Below the pieces are notes generated by a model. It had not been told where the DNA came from. It saw only the letters and a list, made by a program, of their open reading frames with translations, and did no database searches. The translations under genes were made by a program, and so were the position numbers. Below, one piece after another: positions 1 through 7,900 of a stretch of 64,000 bases of DNA. Location: NCBI RefSeq assembly GCF_001428845.1, contig NZ_LMIU01000001.1:930984-994983 (forward strand), in the 5' to 3' direction. The DNA comes from Achromobacter sp. Root83. Lineage in GTDB: Bacteria; Pseudomonadota; Gammaproteobacteria; Burkholderiales; Burkholderiaceae_B. The first letter of the stretch is position 1, and every line of letters starts with the position of its first letter.

Positions 1-1039
1 CCGGTCCGGGCCGGTAGGTGCGCGCCAGCACGCGCCATGGCGTGCGCGGGCGCGCGGGTTGCAGGGCGGCGAACGCCTCGGCTTCGGAAGGCCTGGCGCC
101 GTCCAGCAGGGGCTGCGCCTGCGCCAGCGCATCGGCCAGCAGCGGCATGCCGGCCTGGCGCAGCGCGGCGATGTCATCGCGCGCGTCCGGTTCGGCGTCG
201 TTCTCCACCCGGTCGGCCAGATGATTCATGACGCGGGCGCATTCTGGCGGCAGCACGCGGCCGGCGCGCGCCAGCGCCAATGCGGCATTGGTCAGCGGCG
301 TGCAGGCCTGTAGCTGGGCGGCCAGCCGCGCGAGCCGGGGCGATGGACCCGCCGCGCGGCCTCTCGCGGCCAGCACGGTATCGTAGGCGGCGCTCATGGC
401 CGCTTCCATGTCGCGGCGCGCGATCATGAGGCGGGACGTGCCGGTGGCCGCGAACATCGCCGCCAGCTTGCGGTAGGCCTGCGCCACCGCGGCGCGTTCG
501 GGCGCGATGGGGTTGACGATCCAGCCCGACAGGGTGAGCGTCAGGCCGAACAGGCCGCCCGCGCCCACCAGCACCGAAGGCAGCCAGGGCGGCAGGGTGG
601 ACGTCAGGCTCGACCCCACGATGACATACGTGGCGAACTGCAGGGTGGCCACGGCGGCGATGTTGTTGAACGTGCCGACCAGGCTGGCCGCCAGCACCAG
701 GACCATCATCGCGGCCGAGGTCCACAGGCCGTGGCCCGCTACCAGGTTGCCCAGCAGATAGCCCAGCGCGCCGCCGAACACCGTCGAACCGATGGAAAGC
801 GCGCGGTTGCGGTAGGGGCCGCCGTTGTCGCCCGTGATGGCGGGCAGCGCGCCCAGCGCCACCAGCGCGGCGGCGGCGCTCTGGTCCAGCGCCATGCCCA
901 CGGCCGACGGCAGGCCGATGGCCAGAGCCGCGCGCAGCATCACCCAGGGATTCACGGGCGAAGGCTCCATGTGCGCCAGGCTCATCAGCCAGCGCATGTT
1001 GGAGGCGCGCGCGCCGTGGTTCAGCGTGGGGCGGGACAC
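1..1039 (-). CDS. FUSC-family inner-membrane transporter (3' part beyond left edge)
   Basis: An open frame runs from GTG at 1039 off the left edge, giving 346 codons without a stop. The first ~170 residues are strongly hydrophobic, with several predicted membrane spans (segments rich in A, L, G and V such as LRAALAIGLPSAVGMAL). A more polar, helical C-terminal stretch rich in Arg and Ala follows. This layout fits the FUSC/YccS/aromatic acid exporter family of inner-membrane proteins, which are thought to export aromatic or other small compounds. It starts 24 bp after the stop of the YbaK-type gene, so the two are probably co-transcribed. A GAGG lies about 6 bases before the GTG; ATG at 997 is the alternative start. 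The family call is moderate because the C-terminus is missing. Confidence 0.6.
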   Translation of the reverse strand, partial: MSRPTLNHGARASNMRWLMSLAHMEPSPVNPWVMLRAALAIGLPSAVGMALDQSAAAALVALGALPAITGDNGGPYRNRALSIGSTVFGGALGYLLGNLVAGHGLWTSAAMMVLVLAASLVGTFNNIAAVATLQFATYVIVGSSLTSTLPPWLPSVLVGAGGLFGLTLTLSGWIVNPIAPERAAVAQAYRKLAAMFAATGTSRLMIARRDMEAAMSAAYDTVLAARGRAAGPSPRLARLAAQLQACTPLTNAALALARAGRVLPPECARVMNHLADRVENDAEPDARDDIAALRQAGMPLLADALAQAQPLLDGARPSEAEAFAALQPARPRTPWRVLARTYRPGP

Positions 1040-1062
1040 GGTGGCCTCATGGGCGTCGGCGT

Positions 1063-1545
1063 TCAGGCCTTGATCAGCGGCGCCTCTTCGGGCGCGGCCA
1101 GGCGGAAGTAATCTTCCGTGTTCAGCAGGATGGAGGCGTCCAGGCGGCCGGCGTTGAACACGATTTCATCGTGGCGGGCGCGCAGGGTGGGATCCACCAG
1201 CAGCAGCAGGTCGGGATTGAAGCTGAAGGGCGGGATCGCGCCGATCTCGCATCCGGTGAGTTCGCGCGCCAGGTCCTGGGAGGCCAGCGATGCCTTTTTG
1301 CCGCCCGCCGCGCGCGCGATCGCGTCCAGGTCGGCCTGCTTGTCGGCCGGAAACACGGCCAGCACGTTCTTGCGCTGGTTCGATGAGATCTTCACGCGGC
1401 AGACCAGCGCCTTGGCGCCCTGGCTGACCTCGGTGCCGCGTATGGCCGCGACCTCGACGGAACGGCCGGCCGCGGCGTGTTCGAGCAGGCGGTAGCGCGC
1501 CTGGTTCTGGGCAAGAAGGGCTTGCAGGCGTTCAAAGACTTCCAT
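1063..1545 (-). CDS. YbaK/ProX-type aminoacyl-tRNA deacylase domain protein
   Basis: This 160-residue protein is a single YbaK/EbsC-type editing domain, like the free-standing proteins that hydrolyse mischarged tRNAs such as Cys- or Ala-tRNA(Pro) in the cytoplasm. The Lys of the GAKALVC segment (about residue 45) matches the conserved catalytic-pocket lysine of the family. The DLARELTGCEIGAIPPF stretch matches the usual TG(C/Y)xxGxxxPF motif. The length is normal for the family. The gene is followed after 24 bp by the FUSC-type membrane gene on the same strand. The exact tRNA substrate cannot be read from the sequence. Confidence 0.85.
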   Translation of the reverse strand: MEVFERLQALLAQNQARYRLLEHAAAGRSVEVAAIRGTEVSQGAKALVCRVKISSNQRKNVLAVFPADKQADLDAIARAAGGKKASLASQDLARELTGCEIGAIPPFSFNPDLLLLVDPTLRARHDEIVFNAGRLDASILLNTEDYFRLAAPEEAPLIKA

Positions 1546-1618
1546 GGGGTGACGGCAGCGGAAAAGGGGGCGCCGGGATTCGGCCCCGTACGCCGCATGA
1601 TACGCCCGCGCGCGGCCG

Positions 1619-2341
1619 TCAGATCTCTCCGGTGAAGGCGTAGCCCCAGCCCCAGACGGTGCGGATCGGCAGTTCCATGGGCACGTCCTGCGCCTTGCGC
1701 CGCAAACGGCTCACGAGGACATCGGTGCGGCGCATGGACTCGCGGCCCGAACGAGAATCGACGCCCGGCGGGTCGCTGCGGGGCATGCGCTTGTCGGGGG
1801 AGGCCGTCAGCTTCAGCAGGAACTCCCGTTCGGCCTGGGTCAGCGACAGGCGCGTGCCCTGCGGGCTGACGAGCGTCCAGGCGGCATCGAGGAACTGCCA
1901 TTTGCCGGTGGATTCGGCGGCAGGGACGGGCACGGGCGCGCGCGGTTCGGCCTCGGGCGCGCGGCGGCCGGTGGCAGGCACCCGGCGCACCAGCGCCTGC
2001 AGCGCCGCCGCGATCTCGGCGGTGGCGACATCGAGCGAAAAGCAGGCGTCGGCCCCGCAGTGCAGGCCGAGGATGCGGTTCTCCGGGGAGTCGAAGGCGG
2101 AAACGGCGACGATGCCGGCGGTGGTATCCATGGCGCGCAGACCTGCGACGGCCATGCAAAGATCGGAAAATTCGGCTTGCATCACCAGCAGCGGGGTACG
2201 GCGCGTCTGGAACAGCCGGAACAGTCCATTGGAGTCTTCGCAGCATCGCGGCGAAAATCCCATTCCGGCCAATTCGTCGCTGCGGCGTACGCGCTGCCCG
2301 GCATCGGGAGCGAAGACGATCAGGTCTAATAAGTCATTCAT
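1619..2341 (-). CDS. OmpR-type winged-helix regulator with degenerate receiver
   Basis: This is a 240-residue protein. The C-terminal half (about residues 135-240) is an OmpR/PhoB-type winged-helix DNA-binding domain: SLTQAEREFLLKLTASP, then a VLVSRLRRK recognition-helix region and an IRTVWGWGYAF ending. The N-terminal ~115 residues have the spacing of a receiver domain, but the expected phospho-Asp at the end of strand 3 is missing: the segment reads TPLLVMQAEFSD. The late Lys is also not evident (ACFSLD). It probably works without phosphorylation or with another signal. I chose ATG at 2341 over a longer frame beginning at 2416, because the MNDLLDLIVF start aligns with the first beta strand. 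No histidine kinase lies beside it. Confidence 0.75.
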   Translation of the reverse strand: MNDLLDLIVFAPDAGQRVRRSDELAGMGFSPRCCEDSNGLFRLFQTRRTPLLVMQAEFSDLCMAVAGLRAMDTTAGIVAVSAFDSPENRILGLHCGADACFSLDVATAEIAAALQALVRRVPATGRRAPEAEPRAPVPVPAAESTGKWQFLDAAWTLVSPQGTRLSLTQAEREFLLKLTASPDKRMPRSDPPGVDSRSGRESMRRTDVLVSRLRRKAQDVPMELPIRTVWGWGYAFTGEI

Positions 2342-2476
2342 GAATCGTTGTGAACATCTGTGCAGCTTGAGCGCTTGCATGATGCATCGGATACAAGGGT
2401 TTCCCAAACCTCGCACAACGACACTTTCGTACCCGAATTCTCGGACATGGCCGTCCGGACTGCGTTTACGCGGGCG

Positions 2477-3964
2477 TCAGGGCGGCGCCGCGCCCGCTTC
2501 GTTCCACCAGCCGCCGCCCAGCGCTTGTAACAGCGCGGCCGTGTCGGTGTAGCGCGCCGCATCCGCCGCCGTGCGGGAGATGCGCGCCTGCAACACCTGG
2601 CGCTGGCTGTCCAGCAGGCTCAGATGGCTGATACCGCCGGCCTGGTAACGGCCGGCCGCGATCCGGCCCGCTTCGTCGGCGCGCCGCCATGCATCGTCAT
2701 AGGCATTGAATGCGTCGCCGTCCGTCTGCACGGCGCGCAGCGCGTCGGCCACCTGCCGGAAACCGTCCAGGACTGTCTGCTGGTAACTGGCGGCCGCGGC
2801 GTCGTAGGCGGCCTGGGCCGAACGCTTGCGCGCGCGCAGTTCGCCCCCATGAAACAGCGGCTGCACCAGTCCCAGCCCCAGATTCCAGATATTGACGCCA
2901 TCGGCCAGATCGCCCGCGCCGGTGCGCTGCGATCCGAAGCTGGCGGTCAGCGTGAACTGCGGATACAGGTTGGCCGTGGCCACGCCCACATCGGCGGACG
3001 CCTTGTGCCACAGGGCTTCGGCGGCCAGGATGTCGGGCCGCTGGCGTGTCAGCGCCGACGGCACGCCCGTGGGCACGTCGGCCGGCAGGGTCAGGTCGGC
3101 CAGCCGCAGCGGCGCCGATTGCAGCGCGGCGGGCGGCACGCCGAGATAGGCGGCAAGCTGATGCGTCACCTGTGCCAGTTGGTACTCCAGCGGCGGCACC
3201 GTGGCGCGGGTTTGGGCGACCAGCAGCTCCTGGTTGCGCAGATCGGCCAGCGCGATGCCGCCGGCGTCCAGGCGCTGCCGCATGATGTCCTGCTGGCGGG
3301 TCTGGGCGGCCAGGAGCTCCCGCGTGGCCGCCAGCCGTTCGCCCAGGTCGGCCTGGCGGATGGCGGCGGTGACCACGTTGGCTGCCAGCGCCATGCGGGC
3401 GGCCTGCATTTCGTGCGATTGGTAATCCACCTGCGCCGCCAGTCCCTCCAGCACCCGCTGGTTGCCGCCGAACACGTCCAGCGTGTAGGACACGTCGATC
3501 GAGGCGTTGTAGAGCGTGAAGGGCGGGGGCGGCTCGGTCACCGGCACGCCGAAGGCGGAGGGGTCCACTTTCTGCCTGGCTACGGAAAGGTTGCCGTCGA
3601 CCGACGGCAGCAGGCGTCCGCCCGTCTCTGCGTTCAGGTCCTCCTGGGCCTGGCGCAGCCGGGCGCGCGCCTGTTCCAGGGTGGGGCTGGCGTCCAGCGC
3701 CTGCCGCACCAGCCGGTCCAGCGCGTCGGAATGGAACAGCCGCCACCACTCGGCCGGGATGTCCCGGTCCGGGTGGAACCGCTGCGCGGCGCTGGCGGGC
3801 GCGGCCTGGGTCTGGGCCTTGGTCTCGGCCTGCGCCGTATAGGACGCCACCTCCGGCGCCGCGGGCGATGCGAAGTCCGGGCCGACCGCGCAGCCCGGCA
3901 ACAATGCGGACAGCGCCATCGAGGCCAGGGGAAGGGGGGCGAGCAGGCGGGATAGGCGGGGCAT
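2477..3964 (-). CDS. NodT/OprM-type outer-membrane efflux lipoprotein
   Basis: This 495-residue outer-membrane factor has a lipoprotein signal ending in LLPGC, with the lipidated Cys at residue 25. The mature start CAVGPDFASPAAPEV is typical of the NodT subfamily. Long Ala/Gln-rich helices follow in two repeats, e.g. LEQARARLRQAQEDLNAETG and the matching C-terminal half, as expected of a TolC-like trimer that spans outer membrane and periplasm. It is the last gene of the operon, 6 bp after the ABC permease, and would form the exit duct of the tripartite pump. NodT proteins usually pair with RND or MFS pumps; here the partner is an ABC-2 system. Confidence 0.9.
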   Translation of the reverse strand: MPRLSRLLAPLPLASMALSALLPGCAVGPDFASPAAPEVASYTAQAETKAQTQAAPASAAQRFHPDRDIPAEWWRLFHSDALDRLVRQALDASPTLEQARARLRQAQEDLNAETGGRLLPSVDGNLSVARQKVDPSAFGVPVTEPPPPFTLYNASIDVSYTLDVFGGNQRVLEGLAAQVDYQSHEMQAARMALAANVVTAAIRQADLGERLAATRELLAAQTRQQDIMRQRLDAGGIALADLRNQELLVAQTRATVPPLEYQLAQVTHQLAAYLGVPPAALQSAPLRLADLTLPADVPTGVPSALTRQRPDILAAEALWHKASADVGVATANLYPQFTLTASFGSQRTGAGDLADGVNIWNLGLGLVQPLFHGGELRARKRSAQAAYDAAAASYQQTVLDGFRQVADALRAVQTDGDAFNAYDDAWRRADEAGRIAAGRYQAGGISHLSLLDSQRQVLQARISRTAADAARYTDTAALLQALGGGWWNEAGAAPP

Positions 3965-3970
3965 GGCGGG

Positions 3971-5116
3971 TCAATCCAGGGTGCGGCGGTAGAACTTCAC
4001 GGCGGCGGTCATGACGACCGCGGTGAACAGCAGCAGGGGCCAGATGCTGGGCCACAGGTCCCACCAGCCGTTGCCCTTGAGCAGAATGCCGCGGATCAGC
4101 CGGTTGAAATGCGTGAGCGGCAGCAGGTTGCCCAGGTACTGCGCCCACATCGGCATGCCCTGGAACGGAAACATGAAGCCCGACAGCAGCATGTTGGGCA
4201 GGAAATAGAACATGGTCAGCTGCATGGCCTGCAACTGGTTCTGCGCCAGCGACGACAGCGTGATGCCCACCGTCAGGTTGGCGGCCACGAACAGCAGCGC
4301 GGCCAGATAGACGGACAGCAGGCTGCCCATGAGGGGCACATGGAACACGTAGTGCGCGGCCAGCAGGATGATGGTCGCCTGGATCAGGCCGATGGCAATG
4401 TACGGCACGATCTTGCCCGTCATCACCTCGATCGGCCGCACCGGCATCGCCAGCAGGTTTTCCATCGTGCCCCGTTCGCGCTCGCGCGTCATGGCCAGCC
4501 CGGTCATCATCACCAGCGTCATCGTCAGGATCACGCCCATCAGCCCCGGCACGGTGTTGTATTGCGAGATCTGCTCTTCGTTGTAGAGCTGGTGCACGCG
4601 CACGTCGAAGGGCGGCTGGCCGCCCGCCAGGCCCGCCAGCGGGCCGGTCAGGTCCTTTTGCGCCACGGCCTGGGTCAGTTGCGTGGCCGCGCCAATGGCC
4701 ATGCCGGTCGCCATGGGATCGGTGGCGTCGGCCTCGATCAGCAGCGCCGGGCGTTCGCCGCGCAGCAGCCGGCGCGTGAAGTCCGGCGGTATCGTCACCA
4801 CGAACAGCACCCGGCCCTGGGCCAGCGCCGCGCGCCCGGCTTCCTCGTTGTCCAGTTCCTCGGTGATGTGAAAGTAGTCCGACGACTTCATCGCCGCGAT
4901 GAAGCTGCGCGTGAAGGGGCTGTGGTCCGCCGCGATGACGGCGGTGGGCATCTGCTTGGGATCGGTGTTGATGGCGTAGCCGAACAGCGCGAGCTGCATG
5001 ATGGGCAGGCCCACGATCATGCCGAAGGTGACGCGGTCGCGGCGAAGCTGCAGGAACTCCTTCAAGACCATGCTCCACCAGCGCGACCAGGAAAAGCCTT
5101 CCAGACGGGAAATCAT
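3971..5116 (-). CDS. ABC-2 type transporter permease (YbhS/YbhR-like)
   Basis: This 381-residue ABC-2 permease has an N-terminal membrane span just after LQLRRDRVTFGMIVGLPIMQ. A large extracytoplasmic loop of roughly 140 residues follows, then five or so C-terminal spans. The conserved cytoplasmic segment RERERGTMENLLAMPVRPIE is characteristic of the family. The start ATG at 5116 overlaps the stop of the ATPase gene by 4 bp (ATGA), giving translational coupling. E. coli YbhGFSR has two permeases, but here there is only one, so it probably acts as a homodimer with two copies of the single-domain ATPase. The likely role is drug or xenobiotic export together with the adjacent lipoprotein and NodT protein. 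Confidence 0.88.
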   Translation of the reverse strand: MISRLEGFSWSRWWSMVLKEFLQLRRDRVTFGMIVGLPIMQLALFGYAINTDPKQMPTAVIAADHSPFTRSFIAAMKSSDYFHITEELDNEEAGRAALAQGRVLFVVTIPPDFTRRLLRGERPALLIEADATDPMATGMAIGAATQLTQAVAQKDLTGPLAGLAGGQPPFDVRVHQLYNEEQISQYNTVPGLMGVILTMTLVMMTGLAMTRERERGTMENLLAMPVRPIEVMTGKIVPYIAIGLIQATIILLAAHYVFHVPLMGSLLSVYLAALLFVAANLTVGITLSSLAQNQLQAMQLTMFYFLPNMLLSGFMFPFQGMPMWAQYLGNLLPLTHFNRLIRGILLKGNGWWDLWPSIWPLLLFTAVVMTAAVKFYRRTLD

Positions 5117-6060
5117 GGCTTGCCCGCGAAGTTGTCGGTGGACCGGTTCATCAGGTAGATGAAGACGTCTTCCAGGCTGGTGTCGATGCGTTCCAGTCGC
5201 AGGTCCTGGCCTTCGATCGCGCTTTTGAGCGTGCGTTCGAGCAGCGCGGCGTCCTGTCCGCTGATGTGCAGCGCGGAACCGAACGCCACGGTCTGGTCCA
5301 CGCCCGGCGCGCCGCGCAGGCGCTGGCCCAGCGGCACCAGGTTGTGGCCGTGGATGGCCCAGGTGGTCAGATGCTGTTCGGCGATCACCTCGTCGGCCGT
5401 GCCCTGCGTCAGCAGCCTGCCGTAGGAGATATAGGCCAGCTTGTGGCAGCGTTCGGCCTCGTCCATGTAGTGCGTGCTGACCAGCACCGAAATGCCGCGC
5501 GCGGCCAGTTCGTGCAACTGCTCCCAGAAGTCCCGCCGCGCCGTGGGGTCCACGCCGGCGGTGGGCTCGTCCAGCAGCAGCAGGCGCGGCTGATGCAGCA
5601 GGCAGGCCGCCAGGGCCAGCCGCTGCTTCCAGCCGCCCGACAGCGAACCCGTCAACTGCCCGGCCCGGCTCTGCAGCCCCAGGTCTTCCAGGGCGCGGTC
5701 CACGGTCTGCGCGCGCTGCGGCATGCCGTACATGCGGGCGACGAAGTCCAGGTTCTCGCGGATGGTCAGGTCGTCCCAGTAAGAGAATTTCTGCGTCATG
5801 TAGCCCACGTGCCGCTTGATCTGGGCGCTGTCGCGGACGATGTCGTAGCCCAGGCAGGTGCCGCTGCCCGAATCGGGCGTCAGCAGGCCGCACATCAGGC
5901 GGATGCAGGTGGTCTTGCCGCTGCCGTTGGGCCCCAGGAAGCCGAAGATCTCGCCTTCGCGCACCTGCAGCGACACATCGTTGACGACGTGCTTGTCGCC
6001 GAAATGCTTGTTCAGACCCTGGACGTCGATGACCAGGCTGCCGTCGGCGGGCGCGCTCAT
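5113..6060 (-). CDS. ABC transporter ATPase of a tripartite exporter (YbhF-like)
   Basis: This 315-residue protein has one nucleotide-binding domain: Walker A GPNGSGKT at residues 43-50, signature LSGGW at 140-144, Walker B LLLLDEP ending at 166, and switch His at 197 (STHYMDEAE). The C-terminal ~80 residues form the accessory domain common in drug/YbhF-type ATPases. Energy from ATP hydrolysis would drive the neighbouring ABC-2 permease. The start ATG at 6060 overlaps the stop of the HlyD-type gene by 4 bp, and its own stop overlaps the permease start, so three genes are tightly coupled. Confidence 0.9.
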   Translation of the reverse strand: MSAPADGSLVIDVQGLNKHFGDKHVVNDVSLQVREGEIFGFLGPNGSGKTTCIRLMCGLLTPDSGSGTCLGYDIVRDSAQIKRHVGYMTQKFSYWDDLTIRENLDFVARMYGMPQRAQTVDRALEDLGLQSRAGQLTGSLSGGWKQRLALAACLLHQPRLLLLDEPTAGVDPTARRDFWEQLHELAARGISVLVSTHYMDEAERCHKLAYISYGRLLTQGTADEVIAEQHLTTWAIHGHNLVPLGQRLRGAPGVDQTVAFGSALHISGQDAALLERTLKSAIEGQDLRLERIDTSLEDVFIYLMNRSTDNFAGKP

Positions 6061-7010
6061 TGCAGCGTGACCTCTACCGGCTGGCCGGGATGCAGGCGCG
6101 CCGCGGCGTCGGGCGCGGGCCGGGCCTCCACCATGAAGACCAGCTTGCTGCGGTTCTCGCGGCTGTAGATGACCGGCGGCGTGTATTCGGCCTGGTCGGA
6201 CACGAAATCGATGCGGACCGCTATCGGATCGCCGCAGCCGTCGCAGCGCAGGCTGGCCTGCTGCCCCGCCTTCAGCGATCCCACCACGGTTTCGGGCACG
6301 AAGAAGCGCACCTTGATGTTGCCCGGCGGCAGCAGGCTGACGACCGGGCTGCCCGCCGGCACCCATTCGCCTTCGCGGTACATAGTGTCGAACACCCGTC
6401 CCGCGGCGGGCGCCGCCAGCCGCTTCTGCGCCAGCGTCCATTCCGCCTGCGCGAGCGCTGCGCGCGCGGCCTCCACCTGGGCGGCCTGCGCGCGCCGCTG
6501 CTCGTCGCGGCCGGGAAGCCGAGTCACTTCCAGTTGGGCCTTCAGTTCGCGCACGCGCGCCGCGTCCGATTGCGCCTGCTCGCGGCTGTCGTCAAGCTGG
6601 GATCGCGCGATGCCGCCGATGCGGAATTGCGCGTTGTCGCGCTGCAGTTGCGCGGCCGAACGGCGGCTGGCGGCTTCCGCCTGCGCAAGCTGGGCGCGGC
6701 TGACGTCGACTTCGGGCGGGCGCTTGCCGGTGGCGATGTCTTCCAGTTGGGCGCTGGCCGCCGCGAGCTCCGCGCTGGCCTGGTCGCGCGCCGCGGTCTC
6801 GCGGGTGGCTTCCAGCGCGTACAAGGGGGCGTCGGCGCCAACCTGCTGGCCGCGACGCACGGCCAGCGCGTCCAGGCGGCCCGCCTCGGACGAGGCGACG
6901 TAGACGTAATCGCCCTCTACATAGCCCTGGTAGAAAACCGGCTCGTTATTGCCGCAGGCGGCCAGCAGAAGGATCAGGGCAGCGGCGGACAGGGAAGGTA
7001 GGGTGCGCAT
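6057..7010 (-). CDS. HlyD/YbhG-type membrane-fusion lipoprotein
   Basis: This is a 317-residue periplasmic adaptor. The signal peptide ends in a lipobox LLLAAC with Cys at residue 19. A biotinyl-lipoyl half-motif follows (YVEGDYVYVASSEAGRLDAL), then a long Ala/Gln/Arg-rich alpha-helical hairpin, the second lipoyl half (RLAAPAAGRVFDTMYREGEW) and a beta-barrel domain. It would join the inner-membrane ABC parts to the NodT outer-membrane factor. It lies 2 bp downstream of the tetR stop. ATG at 7010 is used because it places the lipoprotein signal at the N-terminus; longer in-frame extensions would bury it. Confidence 0.88.
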   Translation of the reverse strand: MRTLPSLSAAALILLLAACGNNEPVFYQGYVEGDYVYVASSEAGRLDALAVRRGQQVGADAPLYALEATRETAARDQASAELAAASAQLEDIATGKRPPEVDVSRAQLAQAEAASRRSAAQLQRDNAQFRIGGIARSQLDDSREQAQSDAARVRELKAQLEVTRLPGRDEQRRAQAAQVEAARAALAQAEWTLAQKRLAAPAAGRVFDTMYREGEWVPAGSPVVSLLPPGNIKVRFFVPETVVGSLKAGQQASLRCDGCGDPIAVRIDFVSDQAEYTPPVIYSRENRSKLVFMVEARPAPDAAARLHPGQPVEVTLQ

Positions 7011-7012
7011 GA

Positions 7013-7738
7013 TCAGCGTCCTGAAGGCGATGGACTGGGCGGGCCGGGCGGCGCGAACAGGCCGCCCGTCAGCATGGCGATGGCGTGGGCGGCGATCGCC
7101 TCGTTGCCGATGGACTGCGCCACGGGATCCCCCTGCCAGATGCGGCGCCACAGGTTGGAAGTGGCCAGCGGCAGCAAGGTCAGGCCCAAGATGGACAGAA
7201 ACACCAGGCGCGGTTCGACGCCCGCCGTGATGGCGCCGTGGCGCTGGCATTCCGCGATCTGGCCGGCGAACGCCTGCAGCCGGTCCGAAGGCAGATGGCG
7301 CAGCACGCGTTCGCGCAACTGGCCGCCTTCGTTGACCACTTCATGCATCCATAGCGAAGGCAGCCAGGGCTTATCGGTGGCGCTTTGCACCAGCCGGTTC
7401 ACGATTTCCGTGACGAAGCGGCGCGCGGCGGCGGCGGGATCGGGATCGGGTTCCGGCTCGGCCGTGAGCGGCACCGGCGCCCAGACAAAGCCGATGACGG
7501 GCACGATGCGTTCGAGCACGACGGCGTCGATCAACTGGTCGCGGCTCTTGAAGTAGTAATGCAGCATGGCCGGCGTGACGCCGGCGCGCTGCGCGATGTG
7601 GGCAATGGTGGTGGCCGCCACGCCCTGCGCGGCGAACATGCCGGTGGCCAGATCCAGCAGCCTGGCGCGTGCGGCTGCGTTGTCGGGCCGCGGCGGACGG
7701 CCTGGACGGCGGGAAGGGGGAGGCGGGACGGGACACAT
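7013..7738 (-). CDS. TetR-family regulator of the efflux operon
   Basis: This is a 241-residue TetR-type protein. The N-terminal helix-turn-helix is clear: RLLDLATGMFAAQG, then TTIAHIAQRAGVTPAMLHYYFKS compressed into the normal spacing, ending at about residue 68. The rest is the all-helical ligand-binding domain. It is the first gene of a tightly packed operon with the membrane-fusion protein, ABC ATPase, permease and NodT factor. It is therefore very likely their local repressor, as CecR is for ybhGFSR in E. coli (family knowledge). A Pro-rich leader of ~20 residues precedes the domain. A perfect palindrome sits just upstream of its start. Confidence 0.88.
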   Translation of the reverse strand: MCPVPPPPSRRPGRPPRPDNAAARARLLDLATGMFAAQGVAATTIAHIAQRAGVTPAMLHYYFKSRDQLIDAVVLERIVPVIGFVWAPVPLTAEPEPDPDPAAAARRFVTEIVNRLVQSATDKPWLPSLWMHEVVNEGGQLRERVLRHLPSDRLQAFAGQIAECQRHGAITAGVEPRLVFLSILGLTLLPLATSNLWRRIWQGDPVAQSIGNEAIAAHAIAMLTGGLFAPPGPPSPSPSGR

Positions 7739-7749
7739 GGCGTCGATTC

Positions 7750-7767
7750 TAATTAAGGACTTAATTA
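7750..7767. promoter_or_regulatory. candidate TetR operator palindrome
   Basis: This is a perfect inverted repeat with 7-bp arms (TAATTAA) around the 4-bp spacer GGAC. It starts 12 bp upstream of the tetR ATG and is strikingly AT-only in a ~68% GC background. Its size and position fit an autoregulatory TetR-type operator overlapping the efflux operon promoter. The assignment to this TetR protein is inference. Confidence 0.55.
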
Positions 7768-7900
7768 ATTAAAAGGGGGGCGGCCATCAGGGTTACAAAC
7801 TGGGCGGCGGGGCATCGATGGTGTAATGGACTGATTCCCCACACCGCCACCCGGATCATGCCGGAGCAGGCCCGGGCGGCTTCCCAGGAGGCTGGACGTC

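Noticed and set aside
3971-5893. 640-codon reading of the ABC permease frame
   Set aside because: The extra N-terminal ~260 codons lie inside the ATPase gene in another frame; the ATGA overlap at 5113-5116 gives the right start.
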